From the NCBI RefSeq assembly GCF_017813365.1, contig NZ_JAGIZA010000014.1, forward strand, positions 1 to 64,000: a DNA stretch of 64,000 bases, in the 5' to 3' direction. The translations under genes and the position numbers were made by a program. The stretch comes from Roseomonas indoligenes. Lineage in GTDB: Bacteria > Pseudomonadota > Alphaproteobacteria > Acetobacterales > Acetobacteraceae. This document shows, piece after piece, positions 44,788 to 53,163 of the stretch. How positions within the stretch are numbered: the first letter of the stretch is position 1; each line of letters begins with the position of its first letter. The notes beneath the pieces were generated by a model. The model was not told where the DNA came from and did no database searches. It saw nothing but the letters and a program-made list of their open reading frames with translations.

Positions 44788-45380
44788 GGGGCCTCCTCGG
44801 GCAGCGCGCCGCCGGTGATCATGCCCGGCAAGGTGCGGGGAACCAGCGCCACCATGACCAGGTGCAGAAGGGTGAAGCCGACGATCCCCGCCATAGCCAG
44901 GAAATGGACCCGCCGCGCGGCCTCGTAGCCACCCAGCAGCCCGGCCAGCCCGTGCAGCTGCACCGGCTTCCACAGCGCCAAGCCAGAGGCGAGGATCAGG
45001 ATGCCCAGCAGCAGCACGCCGACATAGGTCGCCCGCTGCACGGCATTGTAGGTTCCTGCCCGATGCGCCAAGCGCAGGCGGAGGGCGGCGACGATGTCGG
45101 CCAGCATCTCGCGAGGCCGCAAGGGCAGCAGCCGCCGGCGGAAGTGCCCGCCGAGAGCGCCGTAGAGCCCGTAGACAAGGCCGTTGCCGACCAGCAGCCA
45201 CATGACGGCCAGGTGCCAGGCGATGCTGCCGCCGAGCCAGCCGCCCAGCGTCGCCCATTGCGGAAAGCGGAAGCCGAAGAGAGGCGACGCGTTGTAAATG
45301 CCCCAGCCGCTCATGATCATGCAGACCATGGCGAAGGCGTTGATCCAGTGGGTGATCCGCACCAGCAGCGGATGTCGCAT
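44784..45380 (-). CDS. Cytochrome b561/b6-type membrane subunit
   Basis: 198 residues from ATG 45380 (GGAGA box upstream). Four membrane helices; histidines in VRITHWINAFAMVCMIMSGW, WHLAVMWLLVGNGLVYGLYG and RRVHFLAMAGIVGFTLLHLV are the haem b ligands expected for the Ni-Fe-hydrogenase/formate-dehydrogenase type b cytochromes. It is translationally coupled to the molybdopterin subunit, functioning like MsrQ or SorB but of a different family, to deliver electrons. Confidence 0.88.
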   Translation of the reverse strand: MRHPLLVRITHWINAFAMVCMIMSGWGIYNASPLFGFRFPQWATLGGWLGGSIAWHLAVMWLLVGNGLVYGLYGALGGHFRRRLLPLRPREMLADIVAALRLRLAHRAGTYNAVQRATYVGVLLLGILILASGLALWKPVQLHGLAGLLGGYEAARRVHFLAMAGIVGFTLLHLVMVALVPRTLPGMITGGALPEEAP

Positions 45381-45502
45381 TCGGCGATCTCCTTCGGCCC
45401 GGCCACGGAGGGGCCAGGACCGAACAGGTCCGTTCTTCGTGTGGAGGAGGCGGGTTGCCCCCCGGGTTGCCGGGTTGTCCGGCAACCCGGGGGTGACGCC
45501 GA

Positions 45503-46138
45503 TCACATCGGCGGCGTCAGGCCGTCCTTGCCGACCAGAATGGTGGCGGCGGTCACCGCGCCGCCGGCCTCCCGCTGGCCGTTCACCACGATCCTCGTGC
45601 CCGGCTTCAGCGCGGCACGGTCCGCAGGCTCGACGCTGACGATGGGCACGTCGTCCGGGATCACGATGCGCTTCTCGCCGCTGCCGTAGTTCACCACCAT
45701 GGTCCGGCCGCTAGTGCCGACGAGGCTGCCGACCGTCCCGTTCGTCATGCTGCTGCCCTCACCCAGATCCCACGCGAAGTGGCCCTGGCCGGTGCCGCGC
45801 ATCTCCGGCGGGAAGACGGAGACCTCCAGCGCCCTGAGGGAGCCGTCCGGCTGCGGTGCGGTGGCCGCGGTGCCGATGTAGCTGTTGGGCCGGATGTCCT
45901 CGATCTTCGCGGCCACGACCAGCGCCACGCGCAGCTGCGGCGACAGCGCGACGGTCACGTGGGCGCCAGCGCGGGTGGTCATGGCGATGCCCGTCTCCGT
46001 CACGCCCTCGAGCGTGCCGCGCAGCCGGGCCGGACCGGCGGCCGCGCGGGGGGAACTCTGCGCCTGGGCGGTGGCACCGGCCAGCGCGCCGCCGACCAGC
46101 ATGGCGCAGGCCGCCGCCATCAGCATCCGTCGTTGCAT
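45503..46138 (-). CDS. DUF5666-type exported protein
   Basis: 211 residues from ATG 46138; an ATG at 46177 lies inside the predicted promoter and is rejected. Signal peptide MQRRMLMAAACAMLVGGALA ending near AQA, then two small beta-barrel repeats (RLRGTLEGVTETGIAMTTRA, MVVNYGSGEKRIVIPDDVPI) typical of DUF5666/OB-like domains, ending in GTRIVVNGQ. First gene of a unit including the cytochrome b and the molybdopterin protein (122-bp gap). Possibly a metal- or redox-binding accessory protein; function unknown. Confidence 0.75.
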   Translation of the reverse strand: MQRRMLMAAACAMLVGGALAGATAQAQSSPRAAAGPARLRGTLEGVTETGIAMTTRAGAHVTVALSPQLRVALVVAAKIEDIRPNSYIGTAATAPQPDGSLRALEVSVFPPEMRGTGQGHFAWDLGEGSSMTNGTVGSLVGTSGRTMVVNYGSGEKRIVIPDDVPIVSVEPADRAALKPGTRIVVNGQREAGGAVTAATILVGKDGLTPPM

Positions 46139-46174
46139 AGATCTATCCTCGATCAGTGTGTCGCCGGGCCCATG

Positions 46175-46199
46175 CACGCCGCCGCGAGCACTTTATTCC
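46175..46199 (-). promoter_or_regulatory. ECF-type promoter for the DUF5666/cytochrome b/Mo operon
   Basis: On the minus strand GGAATAA (46199-46193) is followed after 14 nt by CGTG (46178-46175). A start site about 7 nt beyond the second block would leave a leader of roughly 30 nt before ATG 46138. Confidence 0.6.
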
Positions 46200-46221
46200 C
46201 ACTTTTTTCCGACGCACCGCC

Positions 46222-46246
46222 GGAATAAGAAGGCAGCCCCTGCGTT
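46222..46246 (+). promoter_or_regulatory. ECF-type promoter for the sigma/anti-sigma operon
   Basis: GGAATAA (46222-46228), 14 nt, CGTT (46243-46246): the same hexamer-spacer-box as the divergent promoter on the other strand. It implies autoregulation of the ECF sigma factor. The predicted start near 46253 would leave little leader before ATG 46256, so translation may start at 46277. Confidence 0.6.
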
Positions 46247-46255
46247 GATGCGGCC

Positions 46256-46783
46256 ATGAGGGGTTTGCCACACCGGATGTCGACGCTGGCCGAGATCGAA
46301 GCCCAAGTGCCGGCGCTGCGGCGCTACGCTTGGAGCCTCGTGCGCCACGACCAGGATGCCGATGACCTCGTGCAGGACTGCCTTGTCCGCGCCCTGGCCA
46401 GTCTTCCCGAGATCGAGGGCAACGGGATCACACCGCTCCGTCCCTGGCTGTTCACCATCCTGCACAACTTGGCGGTGAGCCGCTGGCGGAGCCTGCGTCG
46501 GCGCGGTCAGACAGTGGAGCCCGAGAGCGCCAACCTGACCGTGGCCCCCAGCCAGGAATGGACGAGTTCCGCGCGCGAGATGGTGGACGCGCTCGCGCGG
46601 CTGCCGCCCGACCAGCGCCAAGTGCTGATGCTGGTGAGCGTGGAAGGGTTTGAGTACCGCGAGGCGGCCGGCATCCTGGGCATCCCCATGGGAACCGTCA
46701 TGTCGCGGCTGAGCCGCGCGCGGGATGCCCTGCGCGCGCAGATGGAAGGACGCGGGCGCCTGGCGCTGCGGCTGGTGCAATGA
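46256..46783 (+). CDS. ECF-type RNA polymerase sigma factor
   Basis: 175 residues (168 if ATG 46277, MSTLAEIEAQ, is used). Region 2: ALRRYAWSLVRHDQDADDLVQDCLVRALASL and RPWLFTILHNLAVSRWRS. Region 4: LPPDQRQVLMLVSVEGFEYR, EAAGILGIPMGTVMSRLSRA. It precedes and overlaps an anti-sigma gene (ATGA at 46780). Facing promoters with identical GGAATAA-N14-CGT elements suggest that it drives itself and the divergent redox operon. Confidence 0.92.
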   Translation: MRGLPHRMSTLAEIEAQVPALRRYAWSLVRHDQDADDLVQDCLVRALASLPEIEGNGITPLRPWLFTILHNLAVSRWRSLRRRGQTVEPESANLTVAPSQEWTSSAREMVDALARLPPDQRQVLMLVSVEGFEYREAAGILGIPMGTVMSRLSRARDALRAQMEGRGRLALRLVQ

Positions 46784-47553
46784 CAGAGTCTTCGATCCCG
46801 GACGAGATGCTGCACGCCTATGTCGATGACCGCCTTGATGCCGGGCAGCGCGCCGAGATGGAGCGCCGGCTGGCGGCCGACCCCGAGCTGCGCCGGCGCG
46901 TGAACGACTGGCAGGCCCAGGATGCCGTGCTGCGCGACGCCCTGTCCTTTAAGCTACGGGAGCCGGTGCCGCCATCGCTGAGTGTCGCCGCCCTGGCCGA
47001 AGCGCGGATGCGCACGGCCACGCGCCCCGTCGCGCGCTGGCGTATGGCCGCCGGCTTTGTGCTGGCACTCGGGCTGGGCGCCGCCGGCGGCTGGTTCGGC
47101 CATCGGATGATGCCGTTTGACGAGATCGCGCTGCTGGGGATGGAATCCGCCTCGGCCTATCGCGTTTTCGCCAACGACCCGGCACGCGCCATCGAGGTCA
47201 GCTCGTCCAACAGGGCTGAAATGGCAGCTTGGATGACCCAGAAGCTGGGCCGGCGCGTGGTACTGCCCGACCTGTCGTCGGTGGGTTACAGCCTGCTGGG
47301 CGGGCGGGTTCTGTCGACCCTATCCGGGGCCGCAGCAATGCTGATCTACGAGAGCGCGGGCGGCGATCGGCTGACCGTCTATGTCCGCCCGATGGGAATC
47401 GGGCGCGAGGCGGAGATGCAGCCGCTCGACGTGAAGACGCTGGAGGGTTACGGCTGGATCAACCGGCAGATCGGCTACAGCGTGATGTCCGACGGTGATC
47501 GCGAGCTGCTGCGGCCCGTGGCGCACCTCATCCGGGATGAGCTGCGGCTGTGA
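46780..47553 (+). CDS. Anti-sigma factor, membrane anchored
   Basis: 257 residues, ATG overlapping the sigma stop. The N-terminal zinc-finger-less anti-sigma-like helix region (DEMLHAYVDDRLDAGQRAEM, then ERRLAADPELRRRV) is followed by one membrane segment near residues 87-105 (RMAAGFVLALGLGAAGGWFG) and an exported C-terminal domain. No His-x3-Cys-x2-Cys zinc motif is present. It probably holds the sigma factor at the membrane until a periplasmic redox signal is sensed. Confidence 0.85.
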   Translation: MTESSIPDEMLHAYVDDRLDAGQRAEMERRLAADPELRRRVNDWQAQDAVLRDALSFKLREPVPPSLSVAALAEARMRTATRPVARWRMAAGFVLALGLGAAGGWFGHRMMPFDEIALLGMESASAYRVFANDPARAIEVSSSNRAEMAAWMTQKLGRRVVLPDLSSVGYSLLGGRVLSTLSGAAAMLIYESAGGDRLTVYVRPMGIGREAEMQPLDVKTLEGYGWINRQIGYSVMSDGDRELLRPVAHLIRDELRL

Positions 47554-47578
47554 TTGGCCGCATGCCCAGGGGCGCAGG

Positions 47579-48370
47579 TCATCTCCTGTCCCTTTCCGCG
47601 AGGAACCGGTCGACAGCGGCGTGGTGCTCTGGGGTCTGATGCGCGATGGCCTGGAGCGCAGCTGTCAGGTCCAGGCTGCTCCTCAGGTCCGACCCCTCGC
47701 TTCTGCGAAGCAGGCGCTTGCAGAACCGGAGAGCAGGTCCGGGATGCTGCGCGATCTCCTCGGCGAGTTCCAGGGCGCGGGGCATCAGCCGGTCGGCCGC
47801 CAGGACCTCCGACACCAGGCCGTACTCCAGGGCCTGCGCCGCGTCGAACACCCTGGCCGTGAAGCTGAGCTCGGCGGCACGTGACGCCCCAACCACCCGG
47901 GGGAGGAACCAAGCGCCGCCGATACCGGATATCAGACCCAGCCGGACGAAGGTCTCCGAGAAGCGCGCCCGGTCCGAGGCGAGCCGGATGTCGCACATGC
48001 AGGCGAGGTCGAGCCCCGCGCCGAAGGCCGGGCCGTTGACGGCGGCGATGACGGGAACCTGCACTTCGTACAGGGAGAGCGCGAGCTGCTGCAGGGAGGC
48101 CCGGTAGCCCTCCGCCACCTCCTCCACCCGCCCGGCCATGAAGCCCTCGAGCGAGCGCATGTGCTTGACGTTGCCGCCCGAGCAGAAGGCCGGATCCCGC
48201 CCGCTGAGGATGACGGCCTTGATATCCTGGTCCGCGTTGATCCGGCGGCAGGCCTCGACGAACTCCTTACACTGCCGGGCTGAGGAGAGCGCGTTGCGGT
48301 CCTCCGGGCTGTCCATCATCAGCACGAGCACGGCGCCGCGCCGCTCCTCGCGAAGGAAAGGTTCCGTCAT
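47579..48370 (-). CDS. Enoyl-CoA hydratase/isomerase-family protein
   Basis: 263 residues from ATG 48370. Crotonase motifs: ILSGRDPAFCSGGNVKHMRS and GPAFGAGLDLACMCDIRLAS, with FSETFVRLGLISGIGG around the second active-site position. The Glu in SETFVRLG is retained but the second glutamate is replaced by Ile-Gly-Gly, as in isomerase or hydrolase variants. Last gene of the TctC/CoA-transferase/ECH operon, coupled to the CoA transferase by a 4-nt overlap. Confidence 0.87.
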   Translation of the reverse strand: MTEPFLREERRGAVLVLMMDSPEDRNALSSARQCKEFVEACRRINADQDIKAVILSGRDPAFCSGGNVKHMRSLEGFMAGRVEEVAEGYRASLQQLALSLYEVQVPVIAAVNGPAFGAGLDLACMCDIRLASDRARFSETFVRLGLISGIGGAWFLPRVVGASRAAELSFTARVFDAAQALEYGLVSEVLAADRLMPRALELAEEIAQHPGPALRFCKRLLRRSEGSDLRSSLDLTAALQAIAHQTPEHHAAVDRFLAERDRR

Positions 48371-49596
48371 GCCTGTACAGCCTCCAGGACGACCCCTTCC
48401 CGGATCAGCGCGTCGATTTCCGAGGGGGTGAAGCCGAACTCCCCGAGCACGTCCCGCGAGTGCTCCCCGAGCCGCGGGGGCGGGCGCCTCGGGCGGGCAG
48501 GCCGGGGCGATCCGGCGGCGAAGCCGGGCATCCGGACCGTGCCGGCGGCGGGGTGCTCGAAGGCCACCTCGATGCCGCTGGCCGCGTACTGCTCGGATCG
48601 CGTGACATCCCCGTAGTCCGCGACAGGCGCTGCCATGATGTCCTCGCGGGCGAGAAGGTCCTGCCAGTGCGCGGTGGGATGGGCGCGGAAGATCGGGAAC
48701 AGGACGTCCCGGAGCGCCGGGCGGTTGGCGACGCGGTCCGCATTCGTCAGGAAGCGGGGATCGTCGGTAAGCCCGGGGCGTCCCATGGCCCGGCAGAGCC
48801 CGGCCCAGCGTTTCGGCTGGTAGGCCGCGACCATGATCCAGCCATCCGCGGTGGGCAGGGCCTCGTTCGGGGCCGCATAAGGGGCCGCGCTCCCCGTCGG
48901 TGCCGGCATCTCGCCGGAGCTGAGGAAGGCGGCGAGGCCCATCTGCTGGATCAGCAGCATCGCGTTGTAGAGGCTCACGTCCAGCTTCGCCCCCGCGCCC
49001 TCCCGGTCGCGCCGCCGGAGCGCGGCGAGGATGGCGATCGTGGCGAAGAGCGCGCCCGCCATGTCCGCGAGCGGGAGGGGCGCCTTGCCCGGCTCGGCAC
49101 CGGGCGCGCCGATGCCGCTCATCAGGCCCGTCACGGCCTGCATGATGCCGTCCACGCCCGGCCGGTTCCGCCACGGCCCGTCCTGGCCGTAGGCTGAGAC
49201 GGAGCAGTGGATCAGGTCGGGCTTCCACCGCCGCAGGGTGGCCTCGTCGATGCCGAGCCGCGCGGCGACGCCCGGCCGGAAGTTCTCCAGGACCACATCC
49301 GTCCGCCGCACTAGGCGCTCCACCACCGCGGGCGCGCCGGGCCGCTTGAGGTCGATCGAGAGGCCCAGCTTGTTGCGGTTGGCCGAGAGGGCCGCGATGC
49401 TCTCCCCGTTCTGCCAGGGAGGGCCGAGCTGCCGGCCCAGTTCCCCCTCCGGCGGCTCCACCTTGATCACGGTCGCGCCCATGTCGGCCAGCCACATGCC
49501 GCAGACCGGGCCCGCGACGAGCTGGCCGAAATCCAGCACCACGATGCCTTCCAGGGCCGTGTCGATCGGCCCTGGAGGGCTGCCGGCGGGGATCAT
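48367..49596 (-). CDS. CaiB/BaiF family III CoA-transferase
   Basis: 409 residues. GIVVLDFGQLVAGPVCGMWLADMGATVIKVE is the N-terminal signature; NRNKLGLSIDLKRPG and RRTDVVLENFRPG follow, and the family Asp lies near RPGVDGIMQAVTGLMSGIG. C-terminus RPPPRLGEHSRDVLGEFGF is usual. Transfers CoA between carboxylic acids, as in carnitine, oxalate or bile-acid metabolism. It overlaps the TctC gene upstream and the hydratase downstream, so the binding protein is expected to supply its acid substrate. Confidence 0.92.
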   Translation of the reverse strand: MIPAGSPPGPIDTALEGIVVLDFGQLVAGPVCGMWLADMGATVIKVEPPEGELGRQLGPPWQNGESIAALSANRNKLGLSIDLKRPGAPAVVERLVRRTDVVLENFRPGVAARLGIDEATLRRWKPDLIHCSVSAYGQDGPWRNRPGVDGIMQAVTGLMSGIGAPGAEPGKAPLPLADMAGALFATIAILAALRRRDREGAGAKLDVSLYNAMLLIQQMGLAAFLSSGEMPAPTGSAAPYAAPNEALPTADGWIMVAAYQPKRWAGLCRAMGRPGLTDDPRFLTNADRVANRPALRDVLFPIFRAHPTAHWQDLLAREDIMAAPVADYGDVTRSEQYAASGIEVAFEHPAAGTVRMPGFAAGSPRPARPRRPPPRLGEHSRDVLGEFGFTPSEIDALIREGVVLEAVQA

Positions 49597-50600
49597 TCCT
49601 TCTCGATCCCCGCCGCCTCGACCAGCTCGCGCCAGACGTTCAACTGCTGCAGCACGAAGCGGCCCAGATCCTCCGGCGTGCCGGAGAGGACGCCGTAGCC
49701 GATCTCGGCGAAGCGGGCCCGCGCCTCCGGCCTCTCGATGCTGCCGCGGATGGTGGCGTTGAGGGCGGCGACCACCGGCGCGGGGGTCCGGGCGGGCGCG
49801 AAGACGCCGCTCCAGGAGATCAGGTCGAAGCCATGCAGGTCACCGGCCTCCGCAAGCGGCGGCACGCCGGGAAGCAGTGGCGACGGCGCCTCCGTGCTGA
49901 GAGCCAGGACGCGCAGCTGGCCGCCCCGGACGTTGCCGAGCCCCGCCGCGATGTCGACGAACATGCAGTCCACCCGCCCGGCAATCACATCCGTCATGGC
50001 CGGCGGGGTGGAGCGGTAGGGAACGTGGAGCATCTCCGTTCCGGCCCGCCGCGCCATGGTCGCGCCCGCGACGATGCCGGTGCTGTTGCCGCTCGCATAG
50101 GACATCCTCCCGCGGCGCCGGCGGGCCGCGTCCAGCAGCTCCCGCGCGGTGTGGAAGGGCGAGGTCCTGCCGACGGTGAGCATGAATGGCACGTCACCGA
50201 TGCGGGCCACCGGGGCGAAGTCGGCCACCGGGTCGTAGTCCAGCCGTCGCAGCAGCGCCGGATTGGCGGAATGTGTGGTGTTGGTGGTCACCAGCAGCGT
50301 GTGCCCGTCCGGCTCGGCCCGGGCCACCAGTTGCGCGCCGATCACGCCGTTCGCCCCGGCCCGGTTGTCCACCACCACCGGCACGCCGCCGAACGCCTCG
50401 CCCATCAGCTGGGCGAGGATGCGCGCGACGGCATCCGTGGCCGAGCCGCCGGCGAAGGGAACGACAAACGTCAGAGGCCGCGTCGGCCTCCAGCCCTCGG
50501 CGCCCGCAGCCCGCATCCGCGACGCCGCGCCGAGAAAGCCGAGGGCGCCGGCCATGCAGGCCCGGCGCGGGATGGCCCGGGGATGCTGCGTGGTTTTCAT
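49593..50600 (-). CDS. Bug/TctC-family solute-binding protein
   Basis: 335 residues from ATG 50600, with GGAGGAAG upstream. Leader PRRACMAGALGFLGAASRMRA, then RPLTFVVPFAGGSATDAVAR, VVDNRAGANGVIGAQLV and PDGHTLLVTTN. MLHVPYRSTPPAMT replaces the usual HVPYRG. First gene of a three-gene operon with the CoA transferase and enoyl-CoA hydratase, and divergent from a LysR gene 115 bp away. Confidence 0.9.
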   Translation of the reverse strand: MKTTQHPRAIPRRACMAGALGFLGAASRMRAAGAEGWRPTRPLTFVVPFAGGSATDAVARILAQLMGEAFGGVPVVVDNRAGANGVIGAQLVARAEPDGHTLLVTTNTTHSANPALLRRLDYDPVADFAPVARIGDVPFMLTVGRTSPFHTARELLDAARRRRGRMSYASGNSTGIVAGATMARRAGTEMLHVPYRSTPPAMTDVIAGRVDCMFVDIAAGLGNVRGGQLRVLALSTEAPSPLLPGVPPLAEAGDLHGFDLISWSGVFAPARTPAPVVAALNATIRGSIERPEARARFAEIGYGVLSGTPEDLGRFVLQQLNVWRELVEAAGIEKE

Positions 50601-50681
50601 CGGACTTCCTCCTCCCGGGCGGACCGTTCCGGCCCTGCCATCCTGTCCGGCAGCGATGCCCCCGGGCCTGGGATAGGACAA

Positions 50682-50707
50682 TTGAAAAACTGTCGCCGAC
50701 CTATAAT
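50682..50707 (+). promoter_or_regulatory. Possible promoter of the LysR gene
   Basis: TTGAAA (50682-50687) and a consensus TATAAT (50702-50707) are separated by only 14 bp; the ATG at 50716 follows 8 bp later, so the transcript may be nearly leaderless. The short spacer fits a weak, activator-dependent promoter. Confidence 0.35.
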
Positions 50708-50715
50708 GCTTCGAT

Positions 50716-51675
50716 ATGGATATTAGCCTGAGAAGCCTGCAGGCCTTCGTCGCCGTCGCGCGCCACCGGTCGTTCAGCCGGGCGGCGGGCCTGCTGCACC
50801 GGACGCAACCCGGGCTCACCGTGCAGGTCCGCCGGCTGGAGGAGGCCCTCGGCCTGCGCCTGCTGGACCGGCTGCCGCGCGGGGTTGAGCCGACGGCTGC
50901 CGGGGCGGAGCTGGCGCGAGCGCTGGAGCCGCTGCTGCGGGATGTGGAACACGCGCTGGAGGTGGCGCGCGGCACGGCTTCGCGGCGCGCGGGGACGGTT
51001 CGGCTGGCGGCGGTGCCTTCGGTCGCCTCCGGGCTCCTGCCCGCCGCCATCGCGCTGCTGCAGGAGCGACACCCCACCCTTCAGGTGCGGCTGCAGGAGG
51101 CGGTCACCGGGCGGGTGCAGGCGATGGTCCGCGGGGACATCGTGGAGATCGGCATTGCCAGCCAGCCCGAGGATAGCGCGGACCTAGAGGCCGAGCCGCT
51201 GTTCCGGGACCGCATGCTGGCCGTCATGCCGCAGGGCCATCGCCTCGCCACCGGCTCGGTGACGCTGGAGAGGGTGGCGGCGGAGCCCCTCCTGCTGATG
51301 GAGACGGACACGTCGGTGGATCGCCTGCTCTCCGACGCCTTTGCCGCGAGGCGGCTGCCGCTGGTCGCCCGGCAGCGGGCCGTGCACGCGGCCACGCTCA
51401 TCAACATGGCATGTGCCGGGCTGGGCGTCGCGCTGCTGCCCTCGACAGTGGCTGAATTACAGATCGCGCCGGAGCTGGTCACGCGACGCCTCTCGCCGGA
51501 TATCGTCCGCGAGGTGGTTGTCATCCGCCGGGCTGGGCGCTCCTACTCCCCCGCCGCAGAGGCCCTGGTGGCCGCCCTGCGGAAGAGCGTGCCCCGCGGC
51601 GCGACGGGACCGACGCCGGAATCTGCCGGAACGCCTCCCCGCCGCGCTCCACAGGCCCGCCGAGAGGAGAGCTAA
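50716..51675 (+). CDS. LysR-family transcriptional regulator
   Basis: 319 residues. HTH: VAVARHRSFSRAAGLLHRTQPGLTVQVRRLE. Effector domain starts at GTVRLAAVPSVASGLLPAAI and includes ALLPSTVAELQIAP. The last 30 residues are proline/arginine rich. It is divergent from the TctC/CaiB/ECH operon, its likely target, and 2 bp upstream of racemase copy 2, which it therefore co-transcribes. Confidence 0.9.
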   Translation: MDISLRSLQAFVAVARHRSFSRAAGLLHRTQPGLTVQVRRLEEALGLRLLDRLPRGVEPTAAGAELARALEPLLRDVEHALEVARGTASRRAGTVRLAAVPSVASGLLPAAIALLQERHPTLQVRLQEAVTGRVQAMVRGDIVEIGIASQPEDSADLEAEPLFRDRMLAVMPQGHRLATGSVTLERVAAEPLLLMETDTSVDRLLSDAFAARRLPLVARQRAVHAATLINMACAGLGVALLPSTVAELQIAPELVTRRLSPDIVREVVVIRRAGRSYSPAAEALVAALRKSVPRGATGPTPESAGTPPRRAPQARREES

Positions 51676-51677
51676 AG

Positions 51678-52379
51678 GTGTCGCAGAAGGTGATCGGCCT
51701 GATCGGCGGGATGAGCTGGGAGAGCTCGGCGGAGTACTACCGGATCATCAATCAGTCGGTGCGGGCCCGGCTGGGTGGCCTCCGCTCTGCCCGGTGCCTG
51801 ATGTGGTCGTTCGACTTCGGCGAGATCGAGGCCCTGCAGCACGCTGGGCGATGGGACGACGCGACCGCCGAGATGGTCGCCGCCGCGTCGCGTCTGGAGC
51901 GGGGCGGCGCGGATTTCGTGGTGATCTGCACCAACACCATGCACCGCATGGCCGACCAGGTTGAGGCCGCCATCGGCCTGCCGCTGCTGCATATTGCCGA
52001 TCCGACCGCGGAGCGCATCGTGGCGGCCGGGCACCGCAGGATCGGGCTGCTCGGCACGGCCTTCACCATGGAGCAGGACTTCTACAAGGGGCGGCTCACT
52101 GGCCGGCACGGGCTCGAGGTGCTGGTGCCCGGCGAGGAGGACCGCGCCGTCGTGCATCAGGTGATTTACGACGAACTGGTCCAGGGACGCGTCGAGGCCG
52201 CCTCACGCCAGGCCTATCGGGAGGTGATCGCGCGCCTGGTGGAGCGCGGCGCCGAGGCGATCATCCTCGGCTGCACGGAGATCATGCTCCTCGTCGGGCC
52301 GGACGACAGCACCGTCCCCCTCTACGACACCACGACCATCCACGCCGAAGCCGCCGTCGAACTGGCCTTGTCCGCCTGA
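51678..52379 (+). CDS. Aspartate/glutamate racemase-family protein, copy 2
   Basis: 233 residues from GTG 51678, 2 bp after the LysR stop. GLIGGMSWESSAEYYRIINQ, Cys84 (CTNTMHRM) and Cys199 (GCTEIMLLV) identify the catalytic pair. It is about 87% identical by eye to the racemase at 43224, with changes concentrated around 115-161 and the C-terminus. The location in a catabolic regulator unit hints at racemisation of a substrate enantiomer (inference). Gene duplication or conversion is likely. Confidence 0.93.
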   Translation: MSQKVIGLIGGMSWESSAEYYRIINQSVRARLGGLRSARCLMWSFDFGEIEALQHAGRWDDATAEMVAAASRLERGGADFVVICTNTMHRMADQVEAAIGLPLLHIADPTAERIVAAGHRRIGLLGTAFTMEQDFYKGRLTGRHGLEVLVPGEEDRAVVHQVIYDELVQGRVEAASRQAYREVIARLVERGAEAIILGCTEIMLLVGPDDSTVPLYDTTTIHAEAAVELALSA

Positions 52380-52473
52380 TGGGCTGATCCCGGGGCCCGG
52401 TGTGCGGGCCCTGGACGCAGCGAAGGCCAGGGCTACCGGCCCTTGCCGGGCGCTCTTCCCGTCTCCCGGACCC

Positions 52474-53109
52474 TTACGCGCGCAACAGGCGGATCAGCCC
52501 GTCGCGTCGGCCGTCCTCGACGAAGCCGAGCAACGCCGTCGCTGCCCCGGCGCGGGCGCGCGGGGCCAGGGCCTCGTCACCGATCTCGCCCGCCGTCCAG
52601 AACGACAGCACGCCGCGGAAGGCGATGGCCAGCTGGTCCGGCAGCGTCCGGCAGGCCAGGTCGGCCAGGGCCGGCGCCAGCCCCTCGCCCTTGCCCAAGG
52701 CAAGGGCCCAGAGAGCCCGCGACCGTGCGGAGACCTGCCCCGGCTCCGGCCCTTGCGTGCCGAGCGAGCCCATGACCGCGCGGCTCACCGCCGGTTGCTC
52801 CAGCATCACGGCGACGGCGATGTCCACGGCCGCCAGCACGCGGTCGGAGGCATCGCCCGCCGGCGCGGCGGCCGCGAGGCGTGCCGCCATCGCGTCGATC
52901 CGCTGGGCCGAGAGGGCCTGCATGATCGCCGCCTTGCTACCGAACTGGTTGAACGGCGTGGCGAAGCTGACGCCAGCTGCGGCCGCCAGATCCCGCATCG
53001 AGAACTCGGCGCTTCCCTCCCGCATGAGGCGTTCGGCCGCCTCCAGCACGCGCTGGCGGGTCGCATCGCCGCGCGGGGTGTTCGAAGGAGAGGACTTGTT
53101 CGCGGTCAT
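52474..53109 (-). CDS. TetR-family transcriptional regulator
   Basis: 211 residues from ATG 53109. HTH: RQRVLEAAERLMREGSAEFS and MRDLAAAAGVSFATPFNQFGSKAAIMQAL. Ligand domain with VAVMLEQPAVSRAVMGSLGT. Divergent from an SDR gene across a 54-bp gap that contains a perfect 14-bp palindrome, so it very likely represses both genes. Confidence 0.9.
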   Translation of the reverse strand: MTANKSSPSNTPRGDATRQRVLEAAERLMREGSAEFSMRDLAAAAGVSFATPFNQFGSKAAIMQALSAQRIDAMAARLAAAAPAGDASDRVLAAVDIAVAVMLEQPAVSRAVMGSLGTQGPEPGQVSARSRALWALALGKGEGLAPALADLACRTLPDQLAIAFRGVLSFWTAGEIGDEALAPRARAGAATALLGFVEDGRRDGLIRLLRA

Positions 53110-53118
53110 GGCCCAAAC

Positions 53119-53132
53119 TATATCATGATATA
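53119..53132. promoter_or_regulatory. Perfect palindrome, probable TetR operator
   Basis: TATATCATGATATA, fully symmetric, AT-rich in GC-rich surroundings. It sits 10 bp from the TetR start and 32 bp from the SDR start, so it can serve both promoters. Confidence 0.75.
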
Positions 53133-53163
53133 AATGCAGCGGCAGGGAAGCCGGAGAGACAGA

